Assembly (NCBI GenBank): GCA_017467885.1
Contig: JAFUKC010000014.1
Location: forward strand, 29,943-93,942
Direction of reading: 5' to 3'
From: Bacteroidaceae bacterium
GTDB lineage: Bacteria; Bacteroidota; Bacteroidia; Bacteroidales; Bacteroidaceae
DNA length: 64,000 bases
The position numbers and the translations under genes were made by a program. The notes under the pieces were generated by a model that did no database searches, was not told where the DNA came from, and saw only the letters and a list, made by a program, of their open reading frames with translations. Below, one piece after another: positions 34,958-43,411 of the stretch (positions are counted from its first letter, which is position 1; each line of letters opens with the position of its first letter).

Positions 34958-35753
34958 GCGCCTCCTCCTTTCTTAATTCGTTTGCCACTTTTAGTGTCAA
35001 TCCTATAAACTCTTCTATTGAAATCTGTTCGGGACGTCGGTCCATTATAGTGTCGTTTAACAATGACGATTCCTTCCCGACAATCTGTTGGATTGAGTTT
35101 CGCAATTTCTTTCTGCGTTGGTTGAATGTCCCTTTTACAATCTTCTTTAGAAGTGCTTCGTCGCATTCGAGAGATGTGCGGCTGTTGCGCTTCATTAGCA
35201 CTACGGCACTTTTAACCTTTGGCGGTGGCGAGAATACGGTCTCGGGAACAGTGAAAAGGTATTCTACGTCGTACCATAATTGTATTAGTATACTTAAGAT
35301 GCCATAGGCCTTGCTTCCGGGTTTGGCAGCGAGCCGTTCGCCCACCTCTTTCTGTATCATGCCGCTGCAGTAGGGGATAATCTCTTTGTTGTCGAGCATC
35401 TTGAAGAATATCTGGCTCGAAATGTTGTAGGGGTAATTCCCGATAAGCATGAAAGGAGCCCCCGAGAAGAGCTTGTCGAGATGCATCTTCAAGAAATCGT
35501 CGGGGATTATGTTCTCTTCTTGCAGTTGTGGCAGGTTTTTGCAGAGGTATGATACCGATTCTTCGTCGATTTCCACCACTTTCAGCAGCCTTTCCTTCTC
35601 CAGCAGAAACTGTGTGAGTACACCCATGCCCGGGCCAACCTCCAATATCGGCAGGCCGGGACAGGCGTCTACGGTGTCGGCAATGTTCCGTGCCACTGTG
35701 AGGTCTGTAAGGAAGTGTTGGCCAAGCCTTTTCTTTGCTGTTACGGCTTTCAT
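34950..35753 (-). CDS. rsmA: RsmA (KsgA), 16S rRNA A1518/A1519 dimethyltransferase
   Basis: The 267-residue protein has the family start KKRLGQHFLTD, the SAM motif LEVGPGMGVLT, and the catalytic NYPYNISSQIFFK motif near residues 103-115. It dimethylates two adenines near the 3' end of 16S rRNA during small-subunit assembly. The C-terminal QRRKKLRNS segment is also typical. It heads the rsmA-mgtE unit; its promoter overlaps that of the divergent membrane-protein gene. Confidence 0.97.
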   Translation of the reverse strand: MKAVTAKKRLGQHFLTDLTVARNIADTVDACPGLPILEVGPGMGVLTQFLLEKERLLKVVEIDEESVSYLCKNLPQLQEENIIPDDFLKMHLDKLFSGAPFMLIGNYPYNISSQIFFKMLDNKEIIPYCSGMIQKEVGERLAAKPGSKAYGILSILIQLWYDVEYLFTVPETVFSPPPKVKSAVVLMKRNSRTSLECDEALLKKIVKGTFNQRRKKLRNSIQQIVGKESSLLNDTIMDRRPEQISIEEFIGLTLKVANELRKEEAHD

Positions 35754-35821
35754 GGAGATTGTTGTTTAAAATTTAAAATTAATATTTGTCAAAAAAGTTA
35801 AGTTTTCTAACAATATATTCT

Positions 35822-35837
35822 TATCTTCGCAAAGGTA
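35822..35837. promoter_or_regulatory. abutting divergent -7 elements
   Basis: TATCTTCG on the + strand (35822-35829) directly abuts TACCTTTG on the - strand (35837-35830). The first would serve the membrane-protein gene at 35869, the second rsmA at 35753. Expected starts lie inside each other's -7 box, so the two polymerases should compete. -33 elements are weak on both sides. Confidence 0.45.
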
Positions 35838-35868
35838 ATCGAAATATGTCGAATTATTTTCGAAACTT

Positions 35869-36840
35869 GTGAAAAAGATTATAAATATAGCCTTAAAAAG
35901 TGCTGTTCCTTTGCTTTTAGGGGTGGTTATACTGTTCTACATATACCGAAACTTCGATTTTGCGCAGGTTTCGGGGGCTGTCGGTGGCATGAATATGTGG
36001 TGGTTTACGCTTTCGTGCATATTCGGGGTGTTGAGCCACATGATAAGAGGTTGGCGATGGCGTCTGCCACTGTCGCCTTTGGGTTATTCTCCTCGCAGTT
36101 CCACCTGTATATATTCTATATTTATAGCTTATGCGGCCAATCTTGTGGTGCCACGTATAGGCGAGGTGTCGCGCTGTGTTGTGCTCGACCGGTGCGAAAG
36201 TGTCCCGTTTGTACAGTCGTTGGGGACGCTTGTTTCTGAAAGGCTTGTCGATACATTGATGGTGCTGCTTATTATGTTGGTTGCAATAACTTCGCAATGG
36301 CAGGTGTTTTACAGCTTTCTCATAGAGTCGGGGGTGAATGCATCTGGTAACGGGCTGTTCTCTTCAATGGGGCGCTTGGTTGTTCTGGCTCTTTCGATGA
36401 TTGCCATTGTGTTGGTGCTGTATATAATAATAAGGAAGATGTCAATCTGGGCCAAATTGAGAACATTTATATCTCGTTTCATGGATGGAATGTCTTCGTT
36501 GGCAAAGATGAAGAATTTTTCGCTTTTTGCATGGGAGACGGTTGGTATTTGGTTCTGCTATTTTATGCAGTTCTACCTCTGTTTCTTCTGCTTCTCTTTC
36601 AGCAGCACCTTGTCGGTATGGGCGGCTCTGTTGCTTTTTGTGGCCGGCAGTATTGCTGTGGTGGTGCCTACACCCAACGGCGCCGGTCCTTGGCATTTTG
36701 CGGTTATCAGTATTATGGTGTTGTATGGTGTTTCGGCAAGTGATGCGGCTATGTTTGCACTTATTGTGCATACATCGCAAACGTTGCTTGTGGCTCTGCT
36801 GGGTATTTTAGGCCTGATTATGTTACAAATAAGAAGATAA
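35869..36840 (+). CDS. flippase-like membrane protein (UPF0104/LPG synthase transmembrane type)
   Basis: The 323-residue protein starts at a GTG (gtgaaaaag), preceded by the -7 element at 35822. It has about eight hydrophobic helices and family patterns GWRWRLPLSPLGYSP, RIGEVSRCVVL and VPTPNGAGPWHFAV. This family (COG0392, the membrane part of lysyl-phosphatidylglycerol synthase) is placed in lipid or glycolipid transfer across the inner membrane; no tRNA-dependent catalytic domain is fused here. The exact lipid is unknown. Confidence 0.87.
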   Translation: MKKIINIALKSAVPLLLGVVILFYIYRNFDFAQVSGAVGGMNMWWFTLSCIFGVLSHMIRGWRWRLPLSPLGYSPRSSTCIYSIFIAYAANLVVPRIGEVSRCVVLDRCESVPFVQSLGTLVSERLVDTLMVLLIMLVAITSQWQVFYSFLIESGVNASGNGLFSSMGRLVVLALSMIAIVLVLYIIIRKMSIWAKLRTFISRFMDGMSSLAKMKNFSLFAWETVGIWFCYFMQFYLCFFCFSFSSTLSVWAALLLFVAGSIAVVVPTPNGAGPWHFAVISIMVLYGVSASDAAMFALIVHTSQTLLVALLGILGLIMLQIRR

Positions 36841-36864
36841 TGTTTAATTAAATAATAATTATTT

Positions 36865-38322
36865 ATGGCAGTTACTATAAAAGATTTATCGCCACGTGCG
36901 GTTTGGAAACACTTCGAGGCTTTGACACAGGTTCCCCGCCCGTCGGGTTTTTTGGCTCCTGTTCAGAAGTTCTTGCTTGATTTTGGAAAGAGTATCAATG
37001 TTGAAACATGGCAGGACGAGGCCGGTAACATTATAATGCGTAAACCGGCTACTCCCGGCTTGGAGGGCCGCAAAGGTATAATTTTGCAGGCACACATGGA
37101 TATGGTGCCGCAGAAGACACCCGATAGCAAACATAATTTCGAGACCGACCCTATTTCAACTGTTGTAAAGGGTGATTGGCTTTATGCCGATAATACAACA
37201 CTTGGGGCCGATAATGGCTTGGGAGTAGCAGCCATTATGGCAATTATGGAGGATGATACATTGCAGCATGGTCCGTTGGAGGCTCTTATTACAGCCGATG
37301 AAGAGACCGGCATGTATGGTGCTTTCGGTCTTAAGGGTGGTGAGTTGCAAGGCAATATATTGCTGAATCTTGATAGTGAAGAGGAGGGCGTGCTGTATAT
37401 CGGTTGCGCAGGTGGCCTTGATATATCGGCGTCGATGGAGTTTATGGAGGTTGAGGCTATGGACGACGAGGTTGCTGTTGCAGTTCAGCTTAAAGGATTG
37501 CGTGGCGGTCACTCGGGTCTTGAGATAAATGCCGGGCGTGGAAATGCCAATAAGCTTATGGCACGTTTTGTCCGCGAAGCCATGGAGGAGTGTGGTGTGG
37601 CTCTTGCTGCATGGAAGGGTGGTAACATGCGTAATGCAATACCTGCAAGCTGTCGTGTGGTGCTTACTTTGCCGGCCGAGGGCGTAGATGAACTGAAGGC
37701 TATAGCTGCTAAATACGAGGCTCTTTACAACAGCGAGTATGCAACAATAGAAGAGGGTGTTACAATTACAGTCGAGGAGTGTGAGTTGCCCGAAACTGTC
37801 GTTCCCGAGGAGATTCAAGAGAATCTTGTGGATGCAATTCTTGCTTGTCACGACGGTGTTCTGCGCTTTATCCCTACAATCCCCGATACAGTAGAGACAT
37901 CGAGCAACCTGTCGATTGTGACAATTGAAGATGGCAAGGCCGAGATTAATATTCTGGCACGCAGTTCGTGCGATACAATGAAAGAGTTTCTCGCTCTGCA
38001 GCTTACAAGCTGTTTTGCAATGGCCGGGATGAAGGTGGAGTTGAGCGGTGGCTATAGTGGTTGGCAACCGAATGTAAACTCTCCGTTGCTTGCCGCTCTT
38101 AAGAAAGCCTACAACAATATGTTTGGCAAAGAACCCGATGTTCGCGTGATTCATGCAGGCTTGGAGTGCGGTATAATATCTACCAACTATCCCGATATGG
38201 ATATGGTTTCATTCGGTCCCACTCTTATGTCGCCTCACTCGCCAACCGAACGAGTTGAGATACCTACTGTCGAGAAGTTCTTTGCATTGGTGAAGGCGTT
38301 GGTTGTCGACGGTGTACTGTAA
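36865..38322 (+). CDS. pepD: aminoacyl-histidine dipeptidase PepD (M20 family)
   Basis: The 485-residue length equals that of classical PepD (carnosinase type). Metal and catalytic motifs are QAHMDMVPQ (about residues 75-83), DNTTLGADNGLGVA (about 109-122), TADEETGMYG (about 146-155) and the C-terminal VIHAGLECGI. It removes N-terminal residues from Xaa-His and other dipeptides with two zinc ions in the cytosol. It lies 24 nt after the membrane-protein gene and may share its transcript. Confidence 0.95.
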   Translation: MAVTIKDLSPRAVWKHFEALTQVPRPSGFLAPVQKFLLDFGKSINVETWQDEAGNIIMRKPATPGLEGRKGIILQAHMDMVPQKTPDSKHNFETDPISTVVKGDWLYADNTTLGADNGLGVAAIMAIMEDDTLQHGPLEALITADEETGMYGAFGLKGGELQGNILLNLDSEEEGVLYIGCAGGLDISASMEFMEVEAMDDEVAVAVQLKGLRGGHSGLEINAGRGNANKLMARFVREAMEECGVALAAWKGGNMRNAIPASCRVVLTLPAEGVDELKAIAAKYEALYNSEYATIEEGVTITVEECELPETVVPEEIQENLVDAILACHDGVLRFIPTIPDTVETSSNLSIVTIEDGKAEINILARSSCDTMKEFLALQLTSCFAMAGMKVELSGGYSGWQPNVNSPLLAALKKAYNNMFGKEPDVRVIHAGLECGIISTNYPDMDMVSFGPTLMSPHSPTERVEIPTVEKFFALVKALVVDGVL

Positions 38323-38373
38323 TATGATTGTATAAAGTTTGTTACATATTTGTTTAACTAAAAATCTAAGATT

Positions 38374-38907
38374 ATGAAAAAGAGTTTTAAATTTGCTGCG
38401 TTTATCATGTCAGCTTGTATTCTGATGAGTTCTTGTATCGGTTCTTTCAGTGCTACAAACAAACTTAAGGATTGGAACGATGGTATTGGTGATAAGTTCG
38501 TTAATGAATTGGTATTTATAGGTTTGCATATAATTCCGGTTTATGAGTTGTTTATCTTTGCCGATATTCTTGTTTTGAACTCTATTGAGTTCTGGACAGG
38601 TGACAACCTTGTTTCGAATCCCGGAGAAACAAAGATTGTGAAGAATGCAAATGGTGAGAATGTTACCATAACATCTACCGATAATGGTTACAATCTCTCA
38701 AATGGTGAGACAGCAATGAATCTTATATTCGATGAGGCTGAAAATACTTGGAGCGTAGAGTATAACAATCAGGTAAATAAGCTGATGAAGATTACAGGTG
38801 AGAACAGTGCCGAACTTTTCCTTGTAAACGGTGAGACAATGAATGTTACCGGTGATAACATGGATGCGGTTCGTCAGATGATTATCGGCAACTATGCAAT
38901 GAAATAA
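38374..38907 (+). CDS. DUF3332 family lipoprotein
   Basis: The 177-residue protein has a lipoprotein signal with Cys21 (ILMSSC). The mature start, IGSFSATNKLKDWNDGIGDKF, followed by two hydrophobic segments (VNELVFIGLHIIPVYELFIF), matches the DUF3332 family as I know it. The C-terminal half is a beta-rich soluble domain with many Asn and Thr residues. Function is unknown. A strong terminator follows. Confidence 0.85.
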   Translation: MKKSFKFAAFIMSACILMSSCIGSFSATNKLKDWNDGIGDKFVNELVFIGLHIIPVYELFIFADILVLNSIEFWTGDNLVSNPGETKIVKNANGENVTITSTDNGYNLSNGETAMNLIFDEAENTWSVEYNNQVNKLMKITGENSAELFLVNGETMNVTGDNMDAVRQMIIGNYAMK

Positions 38908-38921
38908 ATTATATTTCCGAT

Positions 38922-38961
38922 AAAAAGAATAAAGCCTCCTTTCGGGGGCTTTATTCTTTTT
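38922..38961 (+). terminator. rho-independent terminator
   Basis: A 15-bp stem (38922-38936 with 38947-38961) has A-rich left and T-rich right ends, giving stops in both directions. It follows the DUF3332 gene by 15 nt. Confidence 0.85.
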
Positions 38962-38969
38962 ATTTGCTA

Positions 38970-39112
38970 CTTTTGCCTTGCGGCAGATAAACTCGGCATT
39001 CGCTGTGAAAAATATCCAAGCAGGCTTGATATTCCTCGCTCGCTTCTCCGTTTATTTGAGCTAAAGCTCGAATATAGGATGCGACTCGGGATAAAAAATA
39101 AGTAAACTTATT
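38970..39112. repeat. structured non-coding segment, possible dispersed intergenic repeat
   Basis: This 140-nt stretch between terminator and meaB promoter has no gene. It holds three hairpins in a row: 39011-39033 (AATATCCAAG with CTTGATATT), 39058-39069 (GAGCT/AGCTC) and 39097-39112 (AATAAGT/ACTTATT). The higher-GC middle part (ACTCGGCATTCGCTGTG, CTCGCTCGCTTCTCCG) resembles intergenic repeats I recall from Bacteroidales genomes; I cannot verify this, and it occurs once in the window. Confidence 0.4.
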
Positions 39113-39134
39113 TTATTCTCCACTCGCCTTTCGC

Positions 39135-39142
39135 TATATTTG
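39135..39142 (+). promoter_or_regulatory. -7 element of meaB
   Basis: TATATTTG lies 22 nt ahead of the meaB ATG; no clear -33 TTTG is seen at the usual distance. Confidence 0.55.
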
Positions 39143-39164
39143 CATCATATAATATAATACGTGT

Positions 39165-40268
39165 ATGGAACATCCCGAAAATGACAAGGCGTATAAAGGT
39201 CTTAAGGTTAACGATGGTGTAGAGCAACCCGACATAATAAACCCATATTTGGCGGGGAAAAGACGTAAACGTGCCATACAGTTGTCGGTAGACGATTATG
39301 TCGATGGCATATTGCGTGGCGATGTTACGATATTGTCGCGGGCGGTTACGCTGGTCGAGAGTCTGTTGCCCGAACATCAGGCAGTGGCACAACAGGTTGT
39401 GGAGCGCTGTCTTCCTTATTCGGGAAAGTCGGTGCGTGTGGGTATAACGGGTGTGCCCGGTGCCGGAAAAAGTACCTCTATTGATGCATTCGGGATGCAT
39501 GTGTTGCAGCAGAAAGGTGGGAAATTGGCTGTGTTGGCTGTCGACCCAAGCAGTGAACGAAGCAAAGGCAGTATATTAGGTGATAAAACAAGAATGGAGC
39601 GGTTGTCGCAGCATCCCCGGGCTTTTATTCGTCCGAGTGCATCGGCCGGTTCGTTGGGGGGCGTTGCCCGTAAGACACGAGAAACTATTGTACTGTGCGA
39701 GGCTGCCGGATATGATACCGTGTTTGTGGAAACTGTTGGTGTGGGGCAGAGCGAGACTGCGGTATATTCCATGGTCGACTTCTTTTTGCTCATTCAGATA
39801 GCCGGTGCAGGTGATGAATTGCAGGGTATAAAACGTGGTATAATGGAGATGGCCGACGGCATTGTAATAAACAAGGCTGATGGAAACAATGTGGATGAAG
39901 CGTCACGTGCGGCTGCGCATTATCGCAATGCTTTACAATTGTTCCCTATGCCCGACAGTGGTATACGTCCGAAGGTTCTTACCTATTCGGGTTTTTACGA
40001 TATTGGAATAGACGAGGTGTGGAATATGATTTTTTCATATATCGATGATGTTAAAATCTCAGGTTTCTTCGACGAACGACGTCACCGTCAGGCAAAATAT
40101 TGGATGTACGAAAGTATTAACGAGCAGCTGCATTCGCGTTTCTATAATGCTCCGAATATGCAACGGTTGCTTGCCGAGTATGAACAGTGCGTGCAAGATG
40201 GTAAACTAACCTCATTTGCGGCAGCAAGCAGGTTGTTGCAACTGTTTGATGAAGACTATGTCCGATAA
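39165..40268 (+). CDS. meaB: MeaB, methylmalonyl-CoA mutase-associated GTPase
   Basis: The 367-residue protein has the G3E-type GTPase motifs: Walker A GVPGAGKST (about residues 94-102), AVDPSSERSKGSILGDKTRM, ETVGVGQSE and NKADG. MeaB protects methylmalonyl-CoA mutase and helps load its adenosylcobalamin; in Bacteroidales this supports propionate formation. The mutase genes are not in the window. The B12 uptake locus at 49 kb supplies the same cofactor. It overlaps the next gene by 11 nt. Confidence 0.95.
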   Translation: MEHPENDKAYKGLKVNDGVEQPDIINPYLAGKRRKRAIQLSVDDYVDGILRGDVTILSRAVTLVESLLPEHQAVAQQVVERCLPYSGKSVRVGITGVPGAGKSTSIDAFGMHVLQQKGGKLAVLAVDPSSERSKGSILGDKTRMERLSQHPRAFIRPSASAGSLGGVARKTRETIVLCEAAGYDTVFVETVGVGQSETAVYSMVDFFLLIQIAGAGDELQGIKRGIMEMADGIVINKADGNNVDEASRAAAHYRNALQLFPMPDSGIRPKVLTYSGFYDIGIDEVWNMIFSYIDDVKISGFFDERRHRQAKYWMYESINEQLHSRFYNAPNMQRLLAEYEQCVQDGKLTSFAAASRLLQLFDEDYVR

Positions 40269-40791
40269 AAGAAAGATACGTTCGTTGGTGCGGGAGCGTT
40301 TGCTGTCGCTCCCGGCGTGTGAGCGCGACGCGAGGTCGATGCTTCTGCCCGGGAAGATTGATAAATATGTTGCCGATGCCAATCTGCGTGTTATTGCACT
40401 TTATGCTTCTTTGCCCGACGAACCGCGTACTCAACAACTGATAGAGCTGTTGGCAGGGAGGTTTACCATTGTTTTGCCGCGTGTGTGTGGCGATGTTATG
40501 GATTTTTATCCATACGTAAATGGGGCCTTGCAATGCGGTGCCTTCGGTATTGATGAACCTTTGGGTGAAGAGCCTGTATCCCCCGATATTATCGATGTTG
40601 CAATTATCCCCGGTGTAGCCTTTTCTGTTGCAGGCTGTCGTTTGGGGCGTGGAAAGGGATATTACGACAGATATATGTCGCGTGAGGGTTTCAGAGCTTT
40701 CAAAATCGGGGTGTGTTTTGCCGAACAACTGCTGGATGAACTGCCATGCGAATCACATGATATAATGATGGATACTGTGATATATGTATAA
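40258..40791 (+). CDS. 5-formyltetrahydrofolate cyclo-ligase
   Basis: The ATG at 40258 gives MSDKRKIRSLVRERLLS and 177 residues, the usual size. Family features are the basic N-terminus and the substrate/ATP motif RLGRGKGYYDRYM (about residues 131-143), with VDVAIIPGVAF-type sequence before it. It converts 5-formyl-THF to methenyl-THF using ATP in the cytosol. It overlaps the end of meaB by 11 nt. A bidirectional terminator separates it from pfkA. Confidence 0.94.
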   Translation: MSDKRKIRSLVRERLLSLPACERDARSMLLPGKIDKYVADANLRVIALYASLPDEPRTQQLIELLAGRFTIVLPRVCGDVMDFYPYVNGALQCGAFGIDEPLGEEPVSPDIIDVAIIPGVAFSVAGCRLGRGKGYYDRYMSREGFRAFKIGVCFAEQLLDELPCESHDIMMDTVIYV

Positions 40792-40820
40792 GAGGCAGCT
40801 CTTAAAGGTGTATACAGATT

Positions 40821-40864
40821 AAACTCAAAAGGGTTGTCCGGTAATGAACAACCCTTTTGAGTTT
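40821..40864. terminator. bidirectional terminator between cyclo-ligase and pfkA
   Basis: A perfect 17-bp stem (40821-40837 with 40848-40864) with A-rich and T-rich outer ends lies between two converging genes. Confidence 0.9.
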
Positions 40865-40866
40865 GC

Positions 40867-41850
40867 TTATGATGCAAGTATCTCTTGTGCTCTTACCGAA
40901 TCCTTGTCGAGTGGTTTGTCGTCTTTTATTGCTTTTGTGAATGGTATGTAGACAATCTCGTTGTTTCTGCTGCCAATCATTACATTGCGTTGTCCTTCGA
41001 GCAGGGCATCTATCGCCGACACTCCTAAACGGCTGGCCAAAATACGGTCGTTGGCTGTAGGGCTGCCACCGCGTTGCAAATAACCCAGAATTGATACTCT
41101 GACATCCAATTCGGGGAAGCGCTGGCGCATTCCTTCGGCAACCTCCATAATATTGTAGTCCTTTTCACGTCCTTCGGCAAACAGTACGATACTGCTGCTC
41201 TTGGTGCGACGTAGGCCGTTGGCAATAAATTTGTTTATTGTTTCAAATTCGGGGTCTATTTCGGGTAGAACACATGCTTCGGCACCGGTAGCGATAGTTC
41301 CGTTAAGTGCAAGAAAACCGGCATCACGTCCCATTACTTCTACTATGAACAGGCGTTCGTGCGAAGATGCTGTGTCGCGAATCTTGTCGACACACTCCAT
41401 AATGGTGTTGAGCGCGGTGTCGTAGCCAATGGTGGTGTCTGTTCCGTACAGGTCGTTGTCGATTGTGCCAGGCAGTGCAATGCAAGGAATGTCAAACTCT
41501 TTTGCAAGGTTGTATGCTCCGGTTATAGTACCGTCACCGCCAATAACCACAAGAGCGTCGATGCCCTCTTTCTGCAATGTTTCGTATGCCTTGGCACGCC
41601 CTTCGGGTGTTTTGAATTCATCGCAACGGCTTGTTTTCAGTATTGTGCCACCGCGTTGTATTATATTGCTGACATCCTCAGTCTTGAACTCTTTTATCTC
41701 TCCGGTTATAAGGCCTTTGTAGCCACGATAAATGGCTTTTACCTTTATGCCGTGGTATATACCGGCGCGTGTGACGGCGCGAATAGCTGCGTTCATGCCG
41801 GGAGCATCGCCTCCGGATGTCAGTATGCCTACACAATTGATTTTTCTCAT
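40867..41850 (-). CDS. pfkA: 6-phosphofructokinase
   Basis: The 327-residue protein matches ATP-dependent Pfk[21 protein letters not shown] at the start, GGDGTITGA near residues 105-113, the catalytic [18 protein letters not shown] segment and [12 protein letters not shown]. It phosphorylates fructose-6-phosphate in glycolysis in the cytosol. It is the last gene of a porQ-cmk-ispH-pfkA unit, 2 nt after ispH. Confidence 0.97.
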   Translation of the reverse strand: MRKINCVGILTSGGDAPGMNAAIRAVTRAGIYHGIKVKAIYRGYKGLITGEIKEFKTEDVSNIIQRGGTILKTSRCDEFKTPEGRAKAYETLQKEGIDALVVIGGDGTITGAYNLAKEFDIPCIALPGTIDNDLYGTDTTIGYDTALNTIMECVDKIRDTASSHERLFIVEVMGRDAGFLALNGTIATGAEACVLPEIDPEFETINKFIANGLRRTKSSSIVLFAEGREKDYNIMEVAEGMRQRFPELDVRVSILGYLQRGGSPTANDRILASRLGVSAIDALLEGQRNVMIGSRNNEIVYIPFTKAIKDDKPLDKDSVRAQEILAS

Positions 41851-41852
41851 GG

Positions 41853-42722
41853 TTATATGTTTTTATAATTCAGTATCTCTTGTTTGCAATTTTCCATCAG
41901 CCACTTTGGTGTGGATGTGGCTCCGCATATTCCTATCGATTCAACATTGTCGGTAAGCGATAAATCAATCTCCTGCGGTCCTTCTATCAGATGGCTGTTG
42001 GGATTTACACGCTTACATTCGTTGTAAAGAATTTTTCCGTTCGAACTCTTTTTGCCGCATACGAAAAATATCAGTTGGTGAGCCTTTGCAAATTCGCTTA
42101 TACCGTTCATGCGGTTTGCAACCTGCCGGCAGACGGTGTCGAACGATTCTGTTTTGCAATCGGGTGAAATATGCTGTTGTATGGCTTCGGCTATCTGTTT
42201 GTAACCCTCGAGTGATTTTGTTGTCTGCGAGTAGATATATGTGTTTTTGTTGCGGGCTATGTTGTCAAGTTGTCGGGTGTTCTCTATTACTATCGCTTCG
42301 CCACGCGTCTGTCCCACCAAACCGAGCACCTCGGCATGTCCGGCCTGTCCATGAATGACGATCTGTCGTTTCTCTTCTGCTGTCTGCTCCCACTTCTTCT
42401 TTATGCGTTGCTGCAATTTAAGTACAACAGGGCATGTGGCATCGATAAGGTGCAGGTTGTTCTTTTTGGCTGTTTCGTATGTTTCGGGCGGCTCACCATG
42501 GGCACGCAACAGCACTTTTGCATCGTGTAGGTTGCGGAATGTCTCGTGGTCGATTGTTATCAGGCCAAGTCGTTTAAGCCGTTCACATTCTTTGCTGTTG
42601 TGCACAATGTCGCCAAGGCAATATAGGGCTTCGCCTTTACGAAGCTCCTCCTCGGCCTTTTGTATTGCGGTGGTTACGCCGAAACAGAATCCCGAATGCT
42701 CGTCTATTTCTATCTTTATCAT
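41853..42722 (-). CDS. ispH: IspH, 4-hydroxy-3-methylbut-2-enyl diphosphate reductase
   Basis: The start at 42722 ([16 protein letters not shown]) overlaps the stop of cmk as ATGA, which supports it over the longer frame. The 289-residue protein has the three cysteines that hold the 4Fe-4S cluster: FCFGV (residue 13), IDATCPV (about 96) and GICGATSTP (about 268-275), plus the conserved His residues AHGEPPE and [11 protein letters not shown]. It makes IPP and DMAPP in the last step of the MEP pathway; the polyprenyl synthase at 45.7 kb uses these. Confidence 0.97.
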   Translation of the reverse strand: MIKIEIDEHSGFCFGVTTAIQKAEEELRKGEALYCLGDIVHNSKECERLKRLGLITIDHETFRNLHDAKVLLRAHGEPPETYETAKKNNLHLIDATCPVVLKLQQRIKKKWEQTAEEKRQIVIHGQAGHAEVLGLVGQTRGEAIVIENTRQLDNIARNKNTYIYSQTTKSLEGYKQIAEAIQQHISPDCKTESFDTVCRQVANRMNGISEFAKAHQLIFFVCGKKSSNGKILYNECKRVNPNSHLIEGPQEIDLSLTDNVESIGICGATSTPKWLMENCKQEILNYKNI

Positions 42723-43408
42723 TCTTTTGTGAGTTCTGAAAATTTCTTGTACAGCCAATCTTGTTGTTCGTCGAGTGTCATGTGGCTGTTGTCGAGCAGT
42801 ATTGCGTCGTCGGCTTTGCGAAGCGGACTTATCTCACGTGTCTGGTCGAGGTGGTCGCGTTGCAAAACATTTTCCAGAATTTCGTTATAGTCGGGGTTGT
42901 CTCCGCGGTTTTTCAGTTCATCGAATCTGCGTTGTGCACGCACCTCGGCCGAGGCTGTTACAAATATCTTCATCTCGGCATCGGGGAATACGGTTGTACC
43001 AATGTCACGTCCATCCATTACAAACCCTTTCTGTTTGCCCATCTCGCGTTGTTGGGCAATCATCTCGCTGCGAACAAAATCGAGTGCGGCAACTTTGCTC
43101 ACAATGCGTGATACACGTAGCGAACGTATCTCGGTCTCAACATTCTCTCCGTTGAGGAATGTTATTGAATTTTTTGTTTCGGTGTCGCATTCGAATGTTA
43201 TGCGTATCTTATGCATGCTTGCCTTAAGTTTTTCCACATCGATGTTGTCACCATCGGAGATGCCTTGCTCGAGGCAGTAAAGCGAAACGGCACGATACAT
43301 CGCTCCGCTGTCAAAATAGAGATATCCGATGCTTCGTGCCAGAGATTTTGCCATAGTGCTTTTTCCGCACGACGAGAAGCCGTCGATGGCAATGGTTATT
43401 TTTCTCAT
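42719..43408 (-). CDS. cmk: cytidylate kinase
   Basis: The 229-residue protein has the P-loop GFSSCGKST (residues 10-18), YLYFDSGAMYRAV, and DGRDIGTTVFPDAEMKIFV. It phosphorylates CMP and dCMP. It begins 3 nt after porQ ends and overlaps ispH, so the four genes are one transcript. Confidence 0.97.
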   Translation of the reverse strand: MRKITIAIDGFSSCGKSTMAKSLARSIGYLYFDSGAMYRAVSLYCLEQGISDGDNIDVEKLKASMHKIRITFECDTETKNSITFLNGENVETEIRSLRVSRIVSKVAALDFVRSEMIAQQREMGKQKGFVMDGRDIGTTVFPDAEMKIFVTASAEVRAQRRFDELKNRGDNPDYNEILENVLQRDHLDQTREISPLRKADDAILLDNSHMTLDEQQDWLYKKFSELTKE

Positions 43409-43411
43409 ATA

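Noticed and set aside
37156-38154. 332-residue - strand frame opposite pepD
   Set aside because: It is an unbroken mirror frame of PepD with Cys/His/Thr-rich composition and no recognisable domain; pepD is certain.
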